Position numbers and translations under genes: made by a program
In this document: positions 21,078 to 28,828 of the stretch, one piece after another
How the letters are laid out: every line of letters starts with the position of its first letter
How positions within the stretch are numbered: position 1 is the first letter of the stretch
Notes under the pieces: generated by a model
What the model was told of the DNA's origin: nothing
Databases searched by the model: none
The model's input: the letters and a program-made list of their open reading frames with translations, nothing else
DNA from: an uncultured Eubacteriales bacterium
GTDB lineage: Bacteria; Bacillota; Clostridia; Oscillospirales; Oscillospiraceae
Assembly: GCA_900319635.1 (NCBI GenBank)
Contig: ONPF01000005.1
Coordinates: 38,452 to 102,451 of the forward strand
Length of the DNA stretch: 64,000 nt
Direction of reading: 5' to 3'

Positions 21078-21200
21078 TGCGGTTTCCAAGCTGTGGATCA
21101 ACAGTGCGGTTTCCAAGCTGCGGATCAACAGTGCGGTTTCCAAGCTGTGGATCAACAGCGCGGATTTCAAGCTGCGGAGCGGCGCGGTGCGGTTTTCAAG
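21078..21200. repeat. 27-bp tandem repeat, about 4.5 copies
   Basis: Units of TGCGGTTTCCAAGCTGTGG plus ATCAACAG repeat at 21078, 21105 and 21132 with single-base changes, then decay into related sequence up to about 21200. They lie in the 3' untranslated part of the lipoprotein gene, before its terminator. There are no unique spacers, so this is not a CRISPR array. Confidence 0.85.
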
Positions 21201-21218
21201 CTGCGCTCCGCGGGCGGC

Positions 21219-22637
21219 TTACTGCATGCCGTTGATGATGGAGTTGAGCTGATCGGGCGTCAGGCCGGCGCCCTCCTGGCCGGGATTGCAGACGATGGAG
21301 TAGTAGTTGTTCGCGCTGGAGGCGTAGGCGGCGTTGATGGTGCTGCCGTCGCCTCTGCACTGGAGGGCGAGACCCTTCAGGTTCAGATCCCAGGTGTTGG
21401 AATAGCTGTTCAGGTCGCCGGAGAGATCCGTGCCGGACAGGGTGTTGGACTTGCGGATGCGCAGGCGAATGTCGCCGTTTGCGTCGGCATAGGCGGCCTC
21501 AATGACCCCCGCGGTGTAGCGGTAGGTCTTCAGCGTGAGTCCGGCGGGGATGGCCTCCTCCACCGGCGGGGTGAAGCTCACGCCAGAGCCCGCCACGGCG
21601 TCCTCCAGCACCATGGTATCGACCCAGGGATTGGCCACGGGGCCCGGCTCCGGCGTGGGGGCGACGGTGGGCTCCGGCGTGGGCGCAACGGTGGGCGCCG
21701 GTGTGGGGGTCGGGGTGGGCGCGGGGGCGGAGGTGACGGTGATCAGGGCGGACTGGGTGTCGGTATAGCCGGCCTTGTTGCTGTAGCGGCAGTAGACGCG
21801 CCAGCCGTTCAGATCGGCGGGGATGTTCGAGAGCTTCAGGTGGCTGTACATGCCGTTGGTGATCACCAGGGTCGGGAACTGCTTGGCGGCCTCTTCATAG
21901 GTCAGGTCGGTCTTCCCGTCCGGGCTCACGAAATGCCAGACCGCCCAGACGGCGTTTTCATACTTGGCCACGAAGGAGCAGCTGCCGCCGGGCTTCACGG
22001 TCTCGTCCGTGGGGCTCTTCTTGATGATGGGCAGGTCGCCGCCGGGAGCGGGGGTCGCCGTGGGCGCGGGGGTCGCCGTGGGGGCAGGGGTGGCCGTGAC
22101 GGGCACAATGGGCGTGCCGGTCTCGCTGGGCACGATGATGGTGCTCTGACCGCCGCCGGCATTGTCCAGAGGCTTGTCATAGAGGAAGGAGCTGGCGCCC
22201 CGGCTGGGGTCGGTGTTGTCGGTCCAGATCAGTCTCCGGTTGCCGGGGGTGAAGCTGCCGCTGCCCTGGGTGTAGACCGTGGTATCGGTCTCCCGGCCGT
22301 CGGCGTCAAATTCCTTGTTGATCCAGGTGGCGTCGCTGTACACGAAGGCGGCCTGTGCGTTGTCATAAACGCCGTTCATGGTGATGTACGCGCGGCTGGC
22401 GGCGCTGTTGGGCCAGTCGATCACAAAGCTGGCGCTGCCTTCACCGGTGGCGGTGACGGTCAGGGTGCCGCGCTGGGCGATCTCCTCCACATAGACGCCC
22501 TCCCATTCCTTGGGATTGATGGCGGGCTGGGTATCTGCCGGGATCGGCTCCTCCTCGGACGAGCCGCCGCAGGCGGGCAGGGCCAGAGCAAGGCAGAGCA
22601 GGCAGAGCACAAGAGCTAAAATGCGTTTGCTGTTCAT
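21219..22637 (-). CDS. Lipoprotein with Pro-Thr linkers and Ig-like region
   Basis: The N-terminus is a lipoprotein signal (LALALPACGG, lipobox Cys at residue 23). The 472-residue mature part has an N-terminal beta domain (~40-170), a PTATPAP-type linker, a central immunoglobulin-like domain (SPTDETVKPGGSCSFVAKYE to SALITVTSA), a second PTPEPTVAPTP linker and a C-terminal domain ending in LNSIINGMQ. It is anchored outside the membrane; ligand unknown. AAGGAGG upstream supports the ATG. The linkers are encoded by near-repetitive DNA, so copy-number variation is plausible. Confidence 0.87.
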   Translation of the reverse strand: MNSKRILALVLCLLCLALALPACGGSSEEEPIPADTQPAINPKEWEGVYVEEIAQRGTLTVTATGEGSASFVIDWPNSAASRAYITMNGVYDNAQAAFVYSDATWINKEFDADGRETDTTVYTQGSGSFTPGNRRLIWTDNTDPSRGASSFLYDKPLDNAGGGQSTIIVPSETGTPIVPVTATPAPTATPAPTATPAPGGDLPIIKKSPTDETVKPGGSCSFVAKYENAVWAVWHFVSPDGKTDLTYEEAAKQFPTLVITNGMYSHLKLSNIPADLNGWRVYCRYSNKAGYTDTQSALITVTSAPAPTPTPTPAPTVAPTPEPTVAPTPEPGPVANPWVDTMVLEDAVAGSGVSFTPPVEEAIPAGLTLKTYRYTAGVIEAAYADANGDIRLRIRKSNTLSGTDLSGDLNSYSNTWDLNLKGLALQCRGDGSTINAAYASSANNYYSIVCNPGQEGAGLTPDQLNSIINGMQ

Positions 22638-22790
22638 CGCAGTACCTCCTTAAAAAGATTTTTCATAACATTATAACACAGCTTGCGGCAGACAACAAGT
22701 GTTTGTATCAAAAACGCACAAAATGCGAAGCTCCCGCCGCTTGACAGGGGGTGAAGAGGGTGATACCATCTGGAAAAAGGAGGGGATGCA

Positions 22791-23330
22791 ATGACAGAGG
22801 AAAGCATTCGGCAGCGGCTGGAGCGGGGCAATCTCCGCTGGCAGCAGCGGCAGGACGCGGCCCAGCTTCGGCGCCGCGGGGCGGAGCAGGGCCAGGCGCC
22901 CTACGCCATCGTGGTGGCCTGCTCGGACTCCCGGGTGATCCCGGAGGAGATCTTTGACGCGGGGCTGGGAGAGCTGTTCGTGATCCGGGTGGCGGGGAAC
23001 GTGCTGGATCGGCACCAGCTGGGCAGCATCGAGTATGCCGCGGCCCATCTCCACAGCCGGCTGATCCTGCTGCTGGGGCACACGGGCTGCGGCGCGGTGA
23101 GCGCGGCGCTCACCGGCGGCGGCGAGGGCTATATCCAGTACATCACCGACGAGATCCTGCTGGCGGCGGGGGAGGAGCGGGATCCGCTTCTGGCCTGCGA
23201 GAAGAACGTGCGCCACGGGGTGGAGATCCTGCGGCGGGCGTTTGCAGAGCATCCGGAGATCCCCGCGGCGGAGCTGGAGATCCGCGGCGCGGTGTACGAC
23301 ATCGAAAGCGGCGCCGTCCGCTGGCTGTAG
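22791..23330 (+). CDS. Beta-class carbonic anhydrase
   Basis: Zinc enzyme converting CO2 and water to bicarbonate. The motifs VACSDSR (zinc Cys and catalytic Asp/Arg) and GHTGCGA (zinc His and Cys) are both present in the right order, and the C-terminal YDIESGAVRWL is typical. At 179 residues it belongs to the short bacterial beta group. AAGGAGGGGATGCA precedes the ATG. It is monocistronic as far as can be seen; no transporter is adjacent. Confidence 0.95.
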   Translation: MTEESIRQRLERGNLRWQQRQDAAQLRRRGAEQGQAPYAIVVACSDSRVIPEEIFDAGLGELFVIRVAGNVLDRHQLGSIEYAAAHLHSRLILLLGHTGCGAVSAALTGGGEGYIQYITDEILLAAGEERDPLLACEKNVRHGVEILRRAFAEHPEIPAAELEIRGAVYDIESGAVRWL

Positions 23331-23423
23331 GGATACTATTATCGAAGAGAGCAGACAGTTTTTCAGATTGCATTTGCCATGACAAGCGTTTTGTCAAGGC
23401 GTGTTTTATAGGATGACTTTTTC

Positions 23424-23452
23424 TTGACAGAACGGGGTATCCTCGCTATAAT
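23424..23452 (+). promoter_or_regulatory. Consensus promoter for the plus-strand (antisense) RNA
   Basis: TTGACA (23424-23429), exactly 17 bases, then TATAAT (23447-23452): a perfect sigma-A consensus. No plus-strand gene follows before the hairpin at 23515, so it probably makes a small RNA. Confidence 0.75.
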
Positions 23453-23458
23453 AAATGT

Positions 23459-23552
23459 GTAAAAGGCGTTGCCGAAAAGCGGCTCCGCCCTCATGAAGTT
23501 CTATTCTATGGAATAGAGACCGTCACTTGGCCGAGTGGCGGTCTCTGCTTTT
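23459..23552 (+). ncRNA. Putative antisense RNA of a type I toxin-antitoxin-like locus
   Basis: The inferred transcript starts about seven bases after the consensus -10 and ends at the hairpin 23515-23546 plus CTTTT. It is complementary to the 3' end of the small minus-strand reading frame and its hairpin. Its 5' part carries GGCGTTGCC and a GCGGCTCCGCC hairpin, elements that also occur near the 5' end of the opposing transcript. No convincing ORF lies in it. Confidence 0.5.
23515..23546. terminator. Shared hairpin between convergent small transcripts
   Basis: A 13-bp stem (AGAGACCGTCACT with AGTGGCGGTCTCT, one G-T pair) and loop TGGCCG. It is followed by GCTTTT on the plus strand. The stop codon of the small peptide gene lies inside the stem. 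Confidence 0.7.
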
Positions 23553-23606
23553 CACGGTGATCGTTATCGTCAATCCGAAGATATGGAACGTCAACGTAAT
23601 CGGCAT
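23523..23606 (-). CDS. Small hydrophobic peptide, 27 aa, toxin-like
   Basis: A 27-residue frame begins MPITLTFHIFG, continues with alternating Thr/Ile (LTITITV) and ends in the basic tail KSRDRHSAK. AAAGGAGG is placed eight bases before the ATG and a consensus promoter lies 75 bases upstream, strong evidence that it is expressed. The hydrophobic core with basic C-terminus resembles small type I toxins, though the alternating pattern favours a beta strand rather than a helix. The 3' end is overlapped by a convergent transcript. Similar short peptides occur in gut Firmicutes as far as I recall; function unproven. Confidence 0.65.
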   Translation of the reverse strand: MPITLTFHIFGLTITITVKSRDRHSAK

Positions 23607-23681
23607 GGCAACACCTCCTTTCGGAGATGTGGCAGAACCGCCTTTTTTCGCTTGGCAACGCCTGCCCTTGCGGGCATGCAT

Positions 23682-23710
23682 ATTCTACAAAAGCAGACAG
23701 ATTTTGTCAA
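23682..23710 (-). promoter_or_regulatory. Consensus promoter for the small peptide gene
   Basis: On the minus strand TTGACA (23705-23710), 17 bases, TAGAAT (23682-23687). It faces the promoter at 23424, so the two transcripts converge on the hairpin at 23515. Confidence 0.75.
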
Positions 23711-23814
23711 TGAAAAGAATATCGGAAACAAGCGTGCACCTGCACCGCCGAATGGCAGTGATTCAGAGTGCTCCTGCGTTCGGATTTATCTGTATAGACA
23801 GTAGTATACAAAAG

Positions 23815-23852
23815 CAATAACCCGGAGGGACGATCGTCTCTCCGGGTTATTG
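23815..23852 (-). terminator. Terminator of the acyltransferase-PAP2 gene
   Basis: CAATAACCCGGAG and CTCCGGGTTATTG form a 13-bp stem; the minus strand continues CTTTTG. It begins seven bases after the stop at 23859. Confidence 0.85.
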
Positions 23853-23858
23853 CCGTGT

Positions 23859-25301
23859 TCAAGGCGCCTTTTCGCCGCGAAGGCGGGGGAGCCAGTAGTC
23901 CCGGCCGTAGACCAGCGCTTCGGCCAGCAGGCACAGAGGCAGGGCGGCCAGCACGTCCAGGGCGGAGTGCTGCTTCACAAAGCAGACGGAGACGCAGACC
24001 ATCACAACGAAGAACGTCAGCGCCAGCTTCCAGCCCCTGGCCAGCTTCCGATCCTTGAGCCCCACCGAGAGGATGCCCAGGGAATAGGCCACATGCAGCG
24101 AGGGGCAGACCCCCGTGGGGGTGTCAAAGGCGTAAATAAAGCCCATCAGCGCGGTGAGCAGGTTCTCCCGCTGGAAGACCTCCGGCCGCAGATCCTGGCG
24201 GCTGGGCCAGAGCACATAGCAGAGCATCGCCACCACCTGGGTCACGATGATGAACTTCTGCAGGTGGCGGAAGTTGTCCACATCGCCGAAAAAGGTGTAG
24301 AGCAGCGAGCCGAAGACCAGGAAATACCAGCCCACATAGAAGATCAGAAACAGCTCGTTGAAGGGGATCAGATCGTCCAGAGCGCAGTGGATGGGCGTGC
24401 AGCGCTCCCAGGGGATCAGATTCTCCGTGATGAAGTACATGACGAAGTAGAAGATCCAGCCGCCCAGGAGCTTCACGTGGGAAAAGCGGGGCTCGTTCAG
24501 CCGCCGCAGGGAGAAGCCCCGGTAGTCCACAGGGCCGTGCTTCAGCTTTTCCGCCTCCTCCGGCCGATTCACCGGATAGTGCCGCCGGGAGACGTTGGGG
24601 TAGGGCACCACGGTGTGCAGGGGCTGGGCCTGGGCGATGCGGGTGATCTCGTCCATGAGCCAGTTGCAGACCCGATCCCGCTCCTCCTCGATGGGAGCCT
24701 CGGGCCGGAATTGGATCGCCTCGCCGAAGAACAGGGTCTTCAGCTCCGGCGCCACATAGAGCGGCACGAAGCGCAGGGCCTGGCCGGTCTTTTTGTAGTA
24801 GAGCCGGGCCAGATCCACAAACTTCTCCTGAAAGGCGTGGACGATGTGGTTGTGCTCGTCATAGCACTCGGGGAAGATGACGATGCGGCAGCCCGCCTGC
24901 AGGCGGCGGATGCTCTCCCGGAAGGTGGAGATCAGCCGGGTGTCGTGGTAGACGGCGATGGTGTGGGAGTTGTTGAAGACCAGCAGCGACAGCGGTACGA
25001 TCAGATGGCTCAGGAGCTTGAAGAACCAGCGGGTGCCCCTGGGCTTGCCCGACCAGAAATCCCGGTAGGCGTAGGCCGCCACCTCCTTCCGGTTCATCAT
25101 CTCCCCGGCGCACCAGATATAGTGGGGCCCGGGCGTATATAATTCCCCCGCGATGGGGCCGTACATGTGGCTGTGGTTGCCCACGATGATGCAGGGCTCC
25201 TCCGGCAGCTTCTCCGCCCCCTCCAGGCGGTACTTGGGGGAAAAAAGCCAGACAAACCAGCGGACGATCTTGTATAGCAGACTTGTTTTCTTCTCTTCCA
25301 T
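23859..25301 (-). CDS. Phospholipid acyltransferase-like domain fused to a PAP2/AUR1-like membrane domain
   Basis: Residues ~1-230 resemble PlsC acyltransferases: CIIVGNHSHMYGP at the acceptor motif and IVIFPECYDEH at the FPEG-like motif. The Asp of the usual HX4D is not clear, so activity is uncertain. Residues ~280-480 are a multi-pass domain with PSLHVAYSLG and KQHSALDV, the two His-containing motifs of PAP2/AUR1-type lipid phosphatases or phosphotransferases. A membrane lipid-remodelling enzyme is inferred. The ATG at 25301 follows AAAGGA; an upstream TTG is less likely. It is last in a run of same-strand genes. Confidence 0.82.
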   Translation of the reverse strand: MEEKKTSLLYKIVRWFVWLFSPKYRLEGAEKLPEEPCIIVGNHSHMYGPIAGELYTPGPHYIWCAGEMMNRKEVAAYAYRDFWSGKPRGTRWFFKLLSHLIVPLSLLVFNNSHTIAVYHDTRLISTFRESIRRLQAGCRIVIFPECYDEHNHIVHAFQEKFVDLARLYYKKTGQALRFVPLYVAPELKTLFFGEAIQFRPEAPIEEERDRVCNWLMDEITRIAQAQPLHTVVPYPNVSRRHYPVNRPEEAEKLKHGPVDYRGFSLRRLNEPRFSHVKLLGGWIFYFVMYFITENLIPWERCTPIHCALDDLIPFNELFLIFYVGWYFLVFGSLLYTFFGDVDNFRHLQKFIIVTQVVAMLCYVLWPSRQDLRPEVFQRENLLTALMGFIYAFDTPTGVCPSLHVAYSLGILSVGLKDRKLARGWKLALTFFVVMVCVSVCFVKQHSALDVLAALPLCLLAEALVYGRDYWLPRLRGEKAP

Positions 25302-25339
25302 TTGTTTTCCTTTGCAGCCCGCGATCGGCGGGCAAATGT

Positions 25340-25750
25340 TCAATCCGTGTAGAAAAGGGACAGATCCCCCACGCAGCAGAGGCGGCGCTCCGCGTCATAG
25401 AGCTCCACCCGCACCAGGCAGGTGCTTTTGCCCGCCTTGACCACGCTGCCCTCTGCGACCATGCCCGTCCCCGTCAGGGGGCGGAGGTAATGGATCTCGG
25501 CGCTCTGGGTCACCATACGGCGCGCCTCGCCCGTGGCGTAGATGGCGGCGATGCCGCCGGCCACGTCCATGATCGTGGCGCTCATGCCCCCGTGCACCGC
25601 GCCCCAGGGGTTGCAGAGCTCCGGCCGGATCTCGCAGACCACCCGGCTCCAGCCCTGCCCCACCGCCTCACAGCGCAGGCCCACATAGCGGTTGAAGGGC
25701 CCCATGTCCTCGTTGACCCGGGCGACCCAGGCGGCATTGGACTCCTTCAT
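25340..25750 (-). CDS. PaaI-like hotdog thioesterase
   Basis: A 136-residue hotdog protein with the conserved NPWGAVHGGMSATIMD segment (HGG motif and catalytic Asp/Glu helix) and IHYLRPLTGTG strand. Such enzymes hydrolyse acyl-CoA or aryl-CoA thioesters; substrate unknown. It overlaps the NUDIX gene by four bases and is followed 38 bases later by the acyltransferase-PAP2 gene, consistent with a lipid or CoA role. Confidence 0.88.
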   Translation of the reverse strand: MKESNAAWVARVNEDMGPFNRYVGLRCEAVGQGWSRVVCEIRPELCNPWGAVHGGMSATIMDVAGGIAAIYATGEARRMVTQSAEIHYLRPLTGTGMVAEGSVVKAGKSTCLVRVELYDAERRLCCVGDLSLFYTD

Positions 25751-26265
25751 ACGCTGCTCCTCCCGGGAAACTGGTAGACCCCGTCAAAGCTGCCCTTCAA
25801 AAAGGCCTCGGCCAGGCTGCCGGGCTTGATGTGGGAGCGGGCCTCCGCCACGCTGAACCAGCTCCAGTCGTCCACCTCCCGGTTGGGGCGGGGCAGCTCC
25901 TCGGCTACGGTGACGGTGAAGTTCAGCATCAGGGTGTTGCTGGGGGCGAAGTAGTGGCTGTGGTTGAAGCGAAGGCTCGTCACCGTCATGCTCAGCTCCT
26001 CCCGGACCTCCCGGGCGGCGGCGTCCTCCGCGTCCTCTCCCTGGTTTACATAACCCGCGACCAATACCCAGTGGGGGCGGCCGTACTGCCGGATCAGCAG
26101 CACCCGCTCCTTTCTTTCGTCCATCACCACCATGCTGACGGCGGTGTTGTAGACCGGATAGCGGTAGGCACCGCAGCCGTCGCACCAGGGGACGGGGTGC
26201 CCCTCGCCCTCATGCTCGCGCAGGCGGAGCTTGCCGCCGCACTGCATGCAGTAGTTCATCTCCAT
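25747..26265 (-). CDS. NUDIX hydrolase with N-terminal zinc ribbon
   Basis: The first ~35 residues contain two CxxC knuckles (CMQCGG and CDGCGAYRYP). The Nudix box is complete: GYVNQGEDAEDAAA followed by REVREEL (GX5EX7REUXEE). This combination resembles NudC-type NAD(H)/ADP-ribose pyrophosphatases, but the protein is only 172 residues and lacks the NudC N-terminal domain. Substrate is unknown. It lies three bases after the carboxypeptidase stop and is coupled to the thioesterase. Confidence 0.9.
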   Translation of the reverse strand: MEMNYCMQCGGKLRLREHEGEGHPVPWCDGCGAYRYPVYNTAVSMVVMDERKERVLLIRQYGRPHWVLVAGYVNQGEDAEDAAAREVREELSMTVTSLRFNHSHYFAPSNTLMLNFTVTVAEELPRPNREVDDWSWFSVAEARSHIKPGSLAEAFLKGSFDGVYQFPGRSSV

Positions 26266-26268
26266 GGC

Positions 26269-27672
26269 TCAGCCTCGCTTTCCTTTTGACGGCGCCGGGC
26301 TGGCCGTGGGCGCGGGGCTTTCCTCCGGCGCGGGGAAGCCCTGCTCCTGCCAGGTGTTGCGGGCATAGCGCAGCAGGATCTCCGCCGCCTGGTTGCGCAC
26401 GTCGGCGCACTCGGAGCCCAGGACGATGGCCACGGCGGTGTGGGTCTCGCCCTTTACGGTGACGGGGAGGGTGGCCACGAGACAGGAGCCCGCCTTGTTG
26501 GTGGAGCCGGTTTTCAGGCCGTTGCAGCCCTCTAAGTTAAAGACCACGGCGTTGGAGTTTGCGGTGACGTAGCTGAGAGAGGGCATGCTGCCGTAGCGCT
26601 CCCCGGTGATGTGGGTGATCTCCGGGTAGTCCTTCAGCAGGATCCGGCAGAGCGCGAACAGATCCTCCCCGGACATGACGTTCTGCACCTTGGCGGTGAC
26701 GGAGCGCTCCAGATAGAGGGGCAGGCCGTGGGGGTTATAGAAGCGGGCGCTGTCCAGCCCCAGCTCCCCGGCGCGCTCGTTCATGCGGTCCACAAAGGCC
26801 GCCTCCGAGCCCGCCAGGTGCTCGGCCAGGGCCAGAGCGCACTCGTTGCTGCTGGCCAGCAGCATACAGGCCAGCAGCTCCCGGAAGGGGCGCTCCTGCC
26901 CGGCCTGCAGCGTGACCATGGCGTCCGCCCCCCGGGAGAGGGCGGCGGCGTCTTCCGGGATGACCACCGTGTCCTGGAAGCTGATCTCCCCGGCCGCGGC
27001 GCCCTCGGCCAGCAGCAGGTAGGTCATGAGCTTGGTGATGCTGGCGATGGGCACCGGATCGTCGGCATTGTGGGCGTAGAGGATCTCGCCCGTGTCGGCG
27101 TCGCCCAGCAGCACGGCGCTGAAGCAGTCAAAATAGCCCTGCTCCGCCAGCTGCAGCACGTCGGGGTAGAAGTGCTGCCCCGGGTAGAGGCGGATGCCGT
27201 CCTCCTGCAGCTCCGCGGGCATGTCCAGCATGAGCTGGATGTCCGTTAGGCTCATGAAGATGTCCCGCCCGGCCCGATAGGTGTAGTAGCGGTGCTCCCG
27301 GCCGTCCACAAAGATCCGGTTGCGGAAGGGGCTGAAGGAGGAGATCCAGGGCTCCTCGGTGGCATTCCCCGCGCCGCTGGCGCCCCCCGCGTTCTGCCCG
27401 GTGGTGACGGTGAAGTATTCTCCGTCGTTGGCGCTGTACTCGTAGCTGAAGCGGAAGGCGGCGGGCGTGCCGCTCAGCACAGCGGAGAGATCGCTGAGAG
27501 ACAGGTAGTAGTTGCCGCGGTAGTCGTTCTGCATGGCCCGCACCGTGACGGTCTCGTCGCCGATCAGCACCCGCAGGGAGAAGGGGCTGGGGTCGGCAAA
27601 GGCGGGCGCGCCGCAGCAGAGCAGCAGCGCCGCGCAGAGCAGCAGCGCAAGCAGCAATCTTGTCAGCTTCAC
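26269..27672 (-). CDS. D-alanyl-D-alanine carboxypeptidase (peptidase S11)
   Basis: The protein has a signal peptide (hydrophobic run ending GAPAFA), a beta-rich copper-amine-oxidase-like N-terminal domain (~30-150), and an S11 penicillin-binding domain with SITK (SxxK nucleophile), SSN (SxN) and KTGS (KTG triad). It trims peptidoglycan stem peptides outside the membrane. The C-terminus ends in a Pro/Ala-rich tail without the usual amphipathic anchor. A GTG at 27672 with GAAGG upstream is the best start; the longer upstream frame overlaps the FAH gene. 467 residues. Confidence 0.9.
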   Translation of the reverse strand: MKLTRLLLALLLCAALLLCCGAPAFADPSPFSLRVLIGDETVTVRAMQNDYRGNYYLSLSDLSAVLSGTPAAFRFSYEYSANDGEYFTVTTGQNAGGASGAGNATEEPWISSFSPFRNRIFVDGREHRYYTYRAGRDIFMSLTDIQLMLDMPAELQEDGIRLYPGQHFYPDVLQLAEQGYFDCFSAVLLGDADTGEILYAHNADDPVPIASITKLMTYLLLAEGAAAGEISFQDTVVIPEDAAALSRGADAMVTLQAGQERPFRELLACMLLASSNECALALAEHLAGSEAAFVDRMNERAGELGLDSARFYNPHGLPLYLERSVTAKVQNVMSGEDLFALCRILLKDYPEITHITGERYGSMPSLSYVTANSNAVVFNLEGCNGLKTGSTNKAGSCLVATLPVTVKGETHTAVAIVLGSECADVRNQAAEILLRYARNTWQEQGFPAPEESPAPTASPAPSKGKRG

Positions 27673-27722
27673 AGCAAAGCCTTCTTTCTGTAAGGGATTT
27701 TTCTGCGCCGGGGCGCAGGCGT

Positions 27723-28595
27723 TTATTCCACGGTGTTGCAGAGCTCCCCGATGCCCTCGATGCGGCAGACCACCTGATCCCCCGGCTGGAGGAAGCGGGG
27801 CGCGGCGTCCCCCATGAGGACGCCCTTGGGGGTGCCGGTGGCGATGATGGTGCCGGCCTTCAGCACCATGCCCCGGGAGAGGGTGGAGATGATCTCGGCG
27901 ATGCTGTGGATGAGAAGGGAAGTGTTGCTGTTCTGCCGCAGCACGCCGTTGAGGGTGGTGGAGATGGAGAGGGCCGGGGGATAGGGGATCTCGTCCGCGG
28001 TGACGAGGCAGGGCCCCATGGGGCAGAAGCCCTCCAGGCTCTTGCCGAAGTACCACTGCTTGTGCTTCGTCTGCACCTCCCGGGCGGAGACGTCGTTGAG
28101 GATGGTGTAGCCGAAGATATAGGCCGGGGCCTCCTCCTGGGAGACGTTCACCGCGTCCCGGCCCAGGATCACCGCCAGCTCGTTTTCAAAGTCCAGCTGC
28201 TGTGTCAGATCCCGGTGGGCGGGGATGGGGGCGAGGGTCCCCTGGGAATAGCTCACCCGCTTGGAGAAGAAGATGGGCGCGGCCAGCTCCAGGCCGAAGG
28301 CGTCCTGGGAGAAGCCCTTGGCCTCGGCGGCGTGATCCCGGTAGTTGAGCCCCAGGCAGACAACGTCCTGCAGCGGCCGGGGGATGGGGGAGAGCAGCCG
28401 GACAGACGCAAGGGGCAGCCCCTCGCCCTCGGCGGCGGCCATGGCGGCCCGCTCCTCCGGGGTGGAGCGGAGGATCAGCTCATTCATATCGGTATAGGAA
28501 AAGCCCAGCTCCTCAAGCGGCAGCACACGCTCGCCCCGCAGCAGACCCAGCTCCTCCTTTTCGCTTCCGTTTCGGATAAAAGTGACCAGCTTCAT
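27723..28595 (-). CDS. Fumarylacetoacetate hydrolase family protein
   Basis: A 290-residue FAH-fold protein. VCLGLNYRDHAAEAKG, the metal-binding DFENELAVILG and the GYTILNDVSARE helix are characteristic, as is TGTPKGVLMG near the end. Members hydrolyse C-C bonds in acylpyruvates or act as hydratases or decarboxylases; the substrate cannot be assigned. AAGGAGGGCGTTTCT precedes the ATG. It sits 50 bases upstream of the carboxypeptidase start on the same strand. Confidence 0.92.
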   Translation of the reverse strand: MKLVTFIRNGSEKEELGLLRGERVLPLEELGFSYTDMNELILRSTPEERAAMAAAEGEGLPLASVRLLSPIPRPLQDVVCLGLNYRDHAAEAKGFSQDAFGLELAAPIFFSKRVSYSQGTLAPIPAHRDLTQQLDFENELAVILGRDAVNVSQEEAPAYIFGYTILNDVSAREVQTKHKQWYFGKSLEGFCPMGPCLVTADEIPYPPALSISTTLNGVLRQNSNTSLLIHSIAEIISTLSRGMVLKAGTIIATGTPKGVLMGDAAPRFLQPGDQVVCRIEGIGELCNTVE

Positions 28596-28658
28596 AGAAA
28601 CGCCCTCCTTGTAGTTTGTTTCTCCATTATATTCCCAAAAACCCGCTTCTGCAAGTAG

Positions 28659-28692
28659 AAAAGCCCCACCTTGAGCGCAAGATGGGGCTTTT
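28659..28692 (-). terminator. Terminator of the transporter gene
   Basis: AAAAGCCCCACCTT and AAGATGGGGCTTTT form a 14-bp stem with near-symmetric A/T tails, so it works on the minus strand after the transporter and could also function on the plus strand. Confidence 0.8.
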
Positions 28693-28703
28693 GACGAAAG
28701 GAA

Positions 28704-28822
28704 TGAAAAGTGAAGAGAGAAGAGTGAAGAATTGCGGATTCACGCCTGCGGCGTGATGATTCTAATCCGTCGCGCTTCGCGCGACACCACAATTTTTCAT
28801 TCTTCATTTTTCTCTCTTCAAT
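28704..28822. repeat. GAAGAGAGAAGAG-type inverted repeat element
   Basis: GTGAAGAGAGAAGAGTGAAG at the left is mirrored by CTTCATTTTTCTCTCTTC at the right, around two small hairpins (CACGCCTGCGGCGTG and GTCGCGCTTCGCGCGAC). The GTCGCGC hairpin and GAATGAAGAATGA phrases recur at 63404-63475, so this is a third class of intergenic repeat. Confidence 0.75.
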
Positions 28823-28828
28823 TTCCCC

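Noticed and set aside
21078-21200. Possible CRISPR array
   Set aside because: The units are directly adjacent without unique spacers and no cas gene is in the window.
26269-28056. Longer carboxypeptidase frame overlapping the FAH gene
   Set aside because: The signal peptide begins at the GTG at 27672; upstream residues are an out-of-frame reading of the FAH gene.
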